31,455 bases of DNA. Source: an uncultured Peptococcaceae bacterium (lineage in GTDB: Bacteria; Bacillota; Peptococcia; Peptococcales; Peptococcaceae). Positions 31,448-31,455 of this stretch are shown here, in pieces. Within the stretch, counting starts at the first letter, position 1. Every line of letters begins with the position of its first letter. The stretch spans positions 1 through 31,455 of the forward strand of contig USCP01000003.1 in the NCBI GenBank assembly GCA_900553245.1. The letters are read 5' to 3'. The notes under the pieces were generated by a model. That model searched no databases. It had not been told where the DNA came from and saw only the letters and a list, made by a program, of their open reading frames with translations. A program made the translations under genes and the position numbers.

Positions 31448-31455
31448 GATGGCGA

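Overview
The window looks like ordinary chromosomal core sequence from a low-to-mid GC Firmicute. The Firmicute markers are a lysine (L-box) riboswitch, the cdaA-cdaR-glmM c-di-AMP/cell-wall operon, a thiN-type thiamine pyrophosphokinase and strong AGGAGG-type ribosome binding sites. An RlpA protein with a copper-amine-oxidase-like stalk, a FeoA-FeoB fusion, a MenG methyltransferase and a LUD/CCG iron-sulfur pair point towards Negativicutes (Veillonella/Megasphaera/Dialister-like). That placement is inference, not proof. No phage, insertion sequence, CRISPR array or plasmid function is visible.

Layout. 1-461: 5' part of recQ (minus). 539-1738: promoter, L-box riboswitch, leader terminator and dapA (plus); dapA carries an in-frame TAA. 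1856-5504: thioredoxin-like protein, FeoA-FeoB iron transporter and a DUF1700-like membrane protein, all minus, each ended by a clear terminator. 5605-7232: menG and a YmdB-type phosphodiesterase (minus, overlapping). 7324-7482: a self-contained unit of promoter, degenerate tRNA-His-like sequence and terminator (minus). 7654-11905: a probable catabolic locus with a YtcJ-type amidohydrolase and an MFS transporter (minus) divergent from a LysR regulator (plus). 12014-14578: ogt, a membrane protein and an NSS sodium symporter (minus). 14668-16853: LutB-like and LutA-like iron-sulfur proteins (minus). 16982-18069: thiN and an unknown membrane-anchored protein (minus). 18191-20348: Uup-type ABC-F protein and a small acidic protein (plus). 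20345-21908: convergent C39-like protein and SanA/YdcF-like protein, the latter plus. 22007-22783: rlpA (minus). 23169-29071: a tight minus-strand operon cdaA-cdaR-glmM-acpS-nnr-azoreductase-like. 29307-31360: OmpR-family response regulator (in-frame TAA) and histidine kinase (plus).

How the parts connect. The largest operon links c-di-AMP synthesis (CdaA, CdaR), the first dedicated step to UDP-GlcNAc (GlmM), activation of acyl carrier protein (AcpS) and NAD(P)H repair (Nnr): envelope precursor supply plus metabolite repair. RlpA, the C39-like and SanA-like proteins add further envelope functions. DapA feeds lysine/diaminopimelate synthesis under lysine control.

Most unusual observations. 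Three otherwise well-formed units are damaged in small, local ways. dapA has a net-zero cluster of small indels that creates TAA. The response regulator has GTGTAA where a GTTGAA-like sequence is expected. The tRNA-His-like gene lacks one base in the anticodon stem and has a poorly paired acceptor, yet keeps a near-consensus promoter and a terminator. These are either sequence/assembly errors or real decay in an isolate or population. I found no convincing wholly new multi-gene system; the tRNA-like transcription unit is the best candidate for a second look.
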